A DNA stretch of 64,000 nt, taken from contig NZ_JAWXRD010000030.1 of NCBI RefSeq assembly GCF_033843265.1, forward strand, positions 1 to 64,000, written 5' to 3'. Positions 60,119 through 64,000 of this stretch are shown in pieces. The translations under genes were made by a program, and so were the position numbers. Source of the DNA: Scandinavium lactucae. GTDB taxonomy: Bacteria > Pseudomonadota > Gammaproteobacteria > Enterobacterales > Enterobacteriaceae. The number at the start of each line of letters is the position of its first letter. The first letter of the stretch is position 1. The notes under the pieces are model-generated. The model searched no databases. It saw only the letters and a list, made by a program, of their open reading frames with translations, and was not told the DNA's origin.

Positions 60119-60724
60119 CTACTGACAATGCAGAAGCAGCGCGGCCCCCACACTACCACCAACATGATATCGCCGTTCGCTCCAGTCAAGGCAGGCACAA
60201 CACGCTTTCCGTTTGCTCTCATCACCAAGCGCAATGCCCAGCCGGGAAAAATGATCGCGTCCGGTTTCGGTGAGCGCGGTACCATCCGCTTGCAGCCAGC
60301 CCTTTTTTACCAGTGAATCATACAGCCTGACAGCAACCTCACCCGCCAGATGGTCGTAGCAGGTTCGCGCCTTTCTGAGTGAAACAGGGGTACGAACGAT
60401 CGGTGAAGGGTGACTTATTCCTGACAGGCCCATCAGCTGTTCGAGTAGTTTAGCGACATCGCTGCCCGTCAGACGGTAATAACGATGTCGCCCTTGAGAT
60501 AGACATGAAATCAGGTTGTTTTGCAGCAACCGAGCAAGATGAGCACTGGCCGTGGAGGCGGAGATATCCGCCACGGTAGCCAATTCCGTTGCCGTCCACG
60601 CGCGGCCATCCATTAAGGCACACAGAATTTTCACCCGAGACGCATCTGCCAGCGCCGCAGCAAGGCTCGCCATCGAATATTCCAGCGCACTGTTATTCTC
60701 GGTGTCATCCTGGGGCTTGTGCAT
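60119..60724 (-). CDS. ArsR-type winged-helix regulator
   Basis: A 201-residue protein with an ArsR winged helix in the first 100 residues (YSMASLAAALADASRVKILC; ISASTASAHLARLL) and a C-terminal domain ending CACLDWSERRYHVGGSVGAA, a motif of a larger class of ArsR-type regulators. No ArsR/SmtB metal-site CxC in helix 3. ATG at 60724 is used since AGGT lies upstream and the preceding stop is only 2 bases away; a GTG at 60748 would overlap the gene before. Last gene of the ABM-ACT operon and probably its repressor through the palindrome at 61489-61516. Confidence 0.82.
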   Translation of the reverse strand: MHKPQDDTENNSALEYSMASLAAALADASRVKILCALMDGRAWTATELATVADISASTASAHLARLLQNNLISCLSQGRHRYYRLTGSDVAKLLEQLMGLSGISHPSPIVRTPVSLRKARTCYDHLAGEVAVRLYDSLVKKGWLQADGTALTETGRDHFSRLGIALGDESKRKACCACLDWSERRYHVGGSVGAALLLHCQ

Positions 60725-60726
60725 GG

Positions 60727-61119
60727 TTACCTGCTGTTTTCTGCCCACGACCTTGTCACCTGGGCAGCTTTATGTGGATTGTCCGTCACCAGAATTAACC
60801 GGTTAGTGTGATCGCTGTATTGCGTAAGAATGGCGATACCATTCTGCGCAAGCGTTGCCGCAATCGCGCCAAGCTCGCCGGGTCGCTCCTGTTTTAATTT
60901 GCGGATAAGCGGCGTGCAAACAGCGACAACTTCAAGTCCGGCGTTTTCCAGTACCGTTCTGGCCTTCTGACCATCATCGACAAGAAAATGGGCATGGGCG
61001 CAATCCCCGACCGTAAAGACGCCACCACCTTCCAGGCCCACGCCCTGTTCGCCAAGCGTAATGCCTAACAGCGCAAGTTGGCCAGGTGTATTATCCAAAA
61101 TAACGTGAACATCATTCAT
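60727..61119 (-). CDS. Small tandem ACT-domain protein
   Basis: A 130-residue protein with the sense of two ACT modules: HVILDNTPGQLALLGITLGE near the start and ERPGELGAIAATLAQNGIAI about residue 75. ACT domains bind small ligands, often amino acids, so this may be a ligand sensor; no catalytic domain is attached. ATG at 61119 overlaps the stop of the upstream ABM gene by 8 bp; the stop is 2 bp before the ArsR-type gene. Function unknown. Confidence 0.78.
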   Translation of the reverse strand: MNDVHVILDNTPGQLALLGITLGEQGVGLEGGGVFTVGDCAHAHFLVDDGQKARTVLENAGLEVVAVCTPLIRKLKQERPGELGAIAATLAQNGIAILTQYSDHTNRLILVTDNPHKAAQVTRSWAENSR

Positions 61120-61438
61120 GATGAATCCCCTCTTGCGCAGTGAACGAATATTCACGAATGAGTTTCGCCACACGGATTTGATAAGTGGCAAAGACCGACG
61201 CCCTCCCCTCCGCCTGGGCCTGCTGGTGCATCATGTTTTTTTTCCAGGCTAACACTGCCTGTTCATCCTTCCACCATGAGAGTGAAAGAACTTTGCCAGG
61301 CGTGGTAAGACTCTCAAATCGCTCAATCGAGATAAATCCCTCCACCTCTGTCAGGAAGGGTTTAAGTTGCGCGGCCAGCGAAAAATAGTGGTCCTGCTTT
61401 TGAGGGGAAAGGGTCGCTTCGAAAAGTACAGCAATCAT
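61112..61438 (-). CDS. ABM-domain (antibiotic biosynthesis monooxygenase-like) protein
   Basis: A 108-residue ferredoxin-like fold protein: MIAVLFEATLSPQKQDHYFS, VEGFISIERFESL and LSLSWWKDEQAVLAWKKN are typical of the ABM/YgiN-type dimeric monooxygenase group. Cofactor-free oxygenases of quinols or polyphenols and heme-degrading relatives share this fold, so activity is not predictable. First gene of the three-gene operon, starting at 61438 downstream of the palindrome. Confidence 0.82.
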   Translation of the reverse strand: MIAVLFEATLSPQKQDHYFSLAAQLKPFLTEVEGFISIERFESLTTPGKVLSLSWWKDEQAVLAWKKNMMHQQAQAEGRASVFATYQIRVAKLIREYSFTAQEGIHHE

Positions 61439-61488
61439 GTTATAGCCTCGGTGGTGGTATTAACGAGGACTATAACGAACAGAAAAAC

Positions 61489-61516
61489 GGATACTTCGTT
61501 GAGGAACGAAGTATCC
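61489..61516. promoter_or_regulatory. 28-bp palindrome, probable operator of the ABM-ACT-ArsR operon
   Basis: GGATACTTCGTT and AACGAAGTATCC form a perfect 12-bp inverted repeat around GAGG. It is 51 bp upstream of the ABM start; a minus-strand TATAGT (61474-61469) just downstream is a possible -10, so the palindrome overlaps the -35 region. Such symmetry suits a dimeric winged-helix repressor. Confidence 0.65.
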
Positions 61517-61609
61517 AGACGTGGCGACAGGTCCGCAATCTCGCGTAAACGGCAGAAATCGTCCACGGAGGGAACGGTGTCGATGAAAGTCTAGGATGCT
61601 GTCATTAAG

Positions 61610-61643
61610 AAGGACTCCGGATGAACAGGTCCTTCATTTTTTT
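61610..61643 (+). terminator. Hairpin with T run between the ABM operon and the EAL gene
   Basis: AAGGAC / GTCCTT stem followed by CATTTTTTT on the plus strand. No plus-strand gene ends here; on the minus strand it may serve the EAL gene, whose stop is at 61672. See findings. Confidence 0.5.
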
Positions 61644-61671
61644 AGCAGAAGTGAAAGTAAAGGGGTGATCG

Positions 61672-64000
61672 TCAGACCGATTCTTCTTCCCGTGCAGCAG
61701 TTGGCTGATAGTAGAACGCCCCCGCTTCGCAGTGGAAGGTGGAGAACGCCGATGGGCGGCGGAAGTAGTAGCCCTGCGCTTTATCACAGCCGAGAGATTT
61801 AAGTTTCAGCTTCACAGCCTCATCTTCGATACCTTCGGCGATCAGCGGCACGTTAAAACCGCTGGCCAGGACGATCAGCGAATTGATCACCGATTGCGCT
61901 TTTTCATCGTCGATCACGCCCATCACAAAATTGCGGTCGATCTTAATGCTGTCGAACGGCAGCGCGTGCAGATAGGACAGGCTGGAGAAGCCGGAACCAA
62001 AGTCATCCAGCGAGATAGAGACCCCATGCCGGCGCAGATAACCCAACATTTTGCCGATGCGCTTCATGTCCTGCATCAGCACGCTTTCGGTGATTTCAAT
62101 ACAAATGTTGCGGTTGGTCAGGCCACTGGTTCGCACGGTATCCATCAGATGCCAGGCAAAGTCCTGTTGTAACAACTGAATAGCGGAGACGTTGATATGT
62201 AGCAGAAAATCGTGCGGCGCACCGCGGGCAATCATGGCTGCCAGCTCACGGCAGGCCTCCTCAATCACCCATTTACCCAGCGGTACAATCAGGCCACTTT
62301 CCTCGGCCAGCGGAATGAAACGTGCCGGAGGAATGTCGCCCAGTGCTTCAGAATGCCAGCGCAGTAGGCACTCACCCTCCCGGCAATGGGTTTCATCGGA
62401 CTGATCGATAATCGGTTGTAGCACCAGATGAAACTCCTGCTGATGGATAGCATCGTTCAGGTGGGCATGAAGCTTGATGTTGAACAACTCCTGCTCGTAC
62501 ATCTCCTGCGTGAAGAGCGTCACCACCCCGTTTCCAAGCGCCTCGGCCTGCTGCAACGCCATCCCTGCCCCACGATGAACGCTCGAGAAGTTCTCTTCAC
62601 TCAGCGTCTCGAGCATCATGCCGACATTGCCGGTATAGACGTACTTTATCTCGGCGGTCTGATGTTCATTAGCCTCGCCCCTGAACAGGGATGACAGCAC
62701 GTCGCGGTAGTGCAAATACTCTTTTTGCTGGTTCAGCCCTGGGAAGATAACCAGCAGCTTGTCCGTTGTGTCGCGAGCAATCAGCGTCTCACTCGGCAGT
62801 AAGTCACGCAGCCGCGAGACGAACTCGTTGATAAAGACGTCACCAAACTCGGTCCCCAGCACATTAACAATGTTGTACATATTGCTGATGTGGATAAGCC
62901 CAACCATGTTGCGCCGCTTATACAGCGCCGGGTTATGTTCCAGACCCGCGCGGGTCCATAGCCCGGTGGTCTCATCTTCTTCAATCTTTTTCCGTTGCAG
63001 TTCAAAGCTTTCAGCGAGCTTATGTGACAACGCCATAAAAGTGGTTTCCAGCGAGGCGATTTCGGGGAAGTGGCGTTTATCCGGCGACGGTGTCCAGCGG
63101 TGAGTCACCAGTTCGTCGGCTTTACGGGCCATCTCCTGCAACGGTCGCGTCGCGCGGGAAAGGACCCACCCCACCGCAAGAAACCCGAGGCCGCAGGCGG
63201 TAAACAGCACAAGCATCACAAGCAGCCCATAACGAAGAATATCGTGAGTAATCGCGGTCGCCGGGCTAATAATCACGCCTTTCCAGTTCAGCTGAGACTC
63301 CTGACCCTGTACCGCAAAGGTGTCGACATAGAAAGGTTTGTCATGCACCCGAATCGACAGCATGCCGGGAGTGTTTTGTTTCTCCAGCGCTTTGTTGGCT
63401 TCGACAATCTCTGGCACGCCGGTCTGCGCCAGGGTTTGCAAATTCAGTTTATGACTTGTGGCGGTAAACATCTTTTGGGTCAACGCCGGATCGGATGAGG
63501 CCACCAGTTCATTTTTCTCATTCACAATCAGCAGGATGCTTTCCGGGAACGGCTTAAACTGTTGCAGATTGTTGTTAAGCTCGGAGAAGTGCAGCTCGCT
63601 GGCGACCACGCCCGCGAACTGACCGTGGCGATCGAAGGCTGGTGAGCTCCAGGCGATGCCCGCCGTGAGCGAGTCGTCGTAGTCGCGGAACGGTCGGCTC
63701 CAGTGCGAACGGCGATCCGCATCGACGGATTTGTACCATTCGCGTGATGGCGTATCAAAGTGGGTAATCACTTTTTCAACCCGGGTGTCCTGGCTGAAAT
63801 CGCTGAAGAACATGAGTTTGTTATCGGTACCGGCATCCTTCACGACCAGATAATTTTCCTGTAAACGGTCATGAGAAACACCAATGATATCGCCGTTAAT
63901 GCTGCCAAATTCGACCATGTCGAGATAGTCGCGTTCGGAGAATACGTTACTGATATTATTAATGAGCAAGCCCGATAAATCACGTACCGCGAGGGTGTTC
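61672..64000 (-). CDS. Membrane-bound GGDEF/EAL protein, probable c-di-GMP phosphodiesterase (5' end beyond the window)
   Basis: At least 776 residues; the reading frame is open through the window end, so the true start is not seen (a TTG at 63969 is not convincing). The visible N-terminal part is a periplasmic Cache-like sensor (REWYKSVDADRRSHWSRPFR; AGIAWSSPAFDRHGQFAGVV), then a membrane helix (LLVMLVLFTACGLGFLAVGW), HAMP, a degenerate GGDEF domain (DTTDK at the motif) and a C-terminal EAL domain. EAL reads ECL (REGECLLRWH), but the metal and catalytic positions appear kept: INVSAIQL, EITESVL, DDFGSGFSS, IKIDRNF, AEGIED. So phosphodiesterase activity is likely. Possible partner of DgcE in c-di-GMP control of the surface polymers and adhesins in this window. 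Confidence 0.85.
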   Translation of the reverse strand, partial: NTLAVRDLSGLLINNISNVFSERDYLDMVEFGSINGDIIGVSHDRLQENYLVVKDAGTDNKLMFFSDFSQDTRVEKVITHFDTPSREWYKSVDADRRSHWSRPFRDYDDSLTAGIAWSSPAFDRHGQFAGVVASELHFSELNNNLQQFKPFPESILLIVNEKNELVASSDPALTQKMFTATSHKLNLQTLAQTGVPEIVEANKALEKQNTPGMLSIRVHDKPFYVDTFAVQGQESQLNWKGVIISPATAITHDILRYGLLVMLVLFTACGLGFLAVGWVLSRATRPLQEMARKADELVTHRWTPSPDKRHFPEIASLETTFMALSHKLAESFELQRKKIEEDETTGLWTRAGLEHNPALYKRRNMVGLIHISNMYNIVNVLGTEFGDVFINEFVSRLRDLLPSETLIARDTTDKLLVIFPGLNQQKEYLHYRDVLSSLFRGEANEHQTAEIKYVYTGNVGMMLETLSEENFSSVHRGAGMALQQAEALGNGVVTLFTQEMYEQELFNIKLHAHLNDAIHQQEFHLVLQPIIDQSDETHCREGECLLRWHSEALGDIPPARFIPLAEESGLIVPLGKWVIEEACRELAAMIARGAPHDFLLHINVSAIQLLQQDFAWHLMDTVRTSGLTNRNICIEITESVLMQDMKRIGKMLGYLRRHGVSISLDDFGSGFSSLSYLHALPFDSIKIDRNFVMGVIDDEKAQSVINSLIVLASGFNVPLIAEGIEDEAVKLKLKSLGCDKAQGYYFRRPSAFSTFHCEAGAFYYQPTAAREEESV

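Overview
The window is chromosomal DNA of a member of the Enterobacteriaceae close to Escherichia, Citrobacter and Enterobacter. Proteins and gene order follow the E. coli K-12 cps-to-thiM segment closely, and REP-type repeats, an Ibs/Sib locus, the CyaR sRNA and a thiM-type TPP riboswitch are present. I do not assign a species. No tRNA, rRNA, CRISPR array, intact insertion sequence or prophage was seen.

Layout. (1) 1-15,020, minus strand: the colanic acid operon wza-wzb-wzc-wcaA-B-C-D-E-F-gmd-fcl-gmm-wcaI-cpsB-cpsG, with cpsG cut by the window edge. Its long leader carries a JUMPstart/ops element and an RcsAB box. It encodes the export machine (Wza/Wzb/Wzc), glycosyltransferases, acetyltransferases, the Wzy-like polymerase WcaD and the GDP-mannose/GDP-fucose pathway. 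(2) 15,130-26,003: yegH, then asmA, dcd and udk on the minus strand, dgcE, alkA and yegD. (3) 26,004-26,450: a type I toxin-antitoxin pair (ibs toxin, antisense sib RNA) and the mdtA promoter region. (4) 26,451-37,462: mdtABCD-baeSR, an RND multidrug exporter with its envelope-stress two-component system. (5) 37,509-39,148: trhP (yegQ) and the CRP-type sRNA gene cyaR.

(6) 39,333-48,742: an accessory segment that differs from E. coli K-12. It holds a 1,367-residue autotransporter, a divergent orphan LuxR-type regulator in AT-rich DNA, a LysR regulator divergent from an MFS exporter plus secreted alpha/beta hydrolase pair, and a CspA-type cold-shock gene. (7) 48,849-56,790: yegS, fbaB, yegTUV, yegW and thiMD under a TPP riboswitch; the gat operon and yegX found here in K-12 are absent. 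(8) 56,977-64,000: an MscS-family channel with a large periplasmic domain, a GNAT acetyltransferase, a small ABM/ACT/ArsR operon preceded by a 12-bp-arm palindrome, and a membrane-bound EAL protein running off the window.

Most of the window is conserved core. The parts that deserve attention are the autotransporter/LuxR pair with its inverted repeat, the ABM-ACT-ArsR operon, the Ibs/Sib locus, and several promoter-region repeats. Comparisons with E. coli are from memory of its proteins and gene order; no database search was run.
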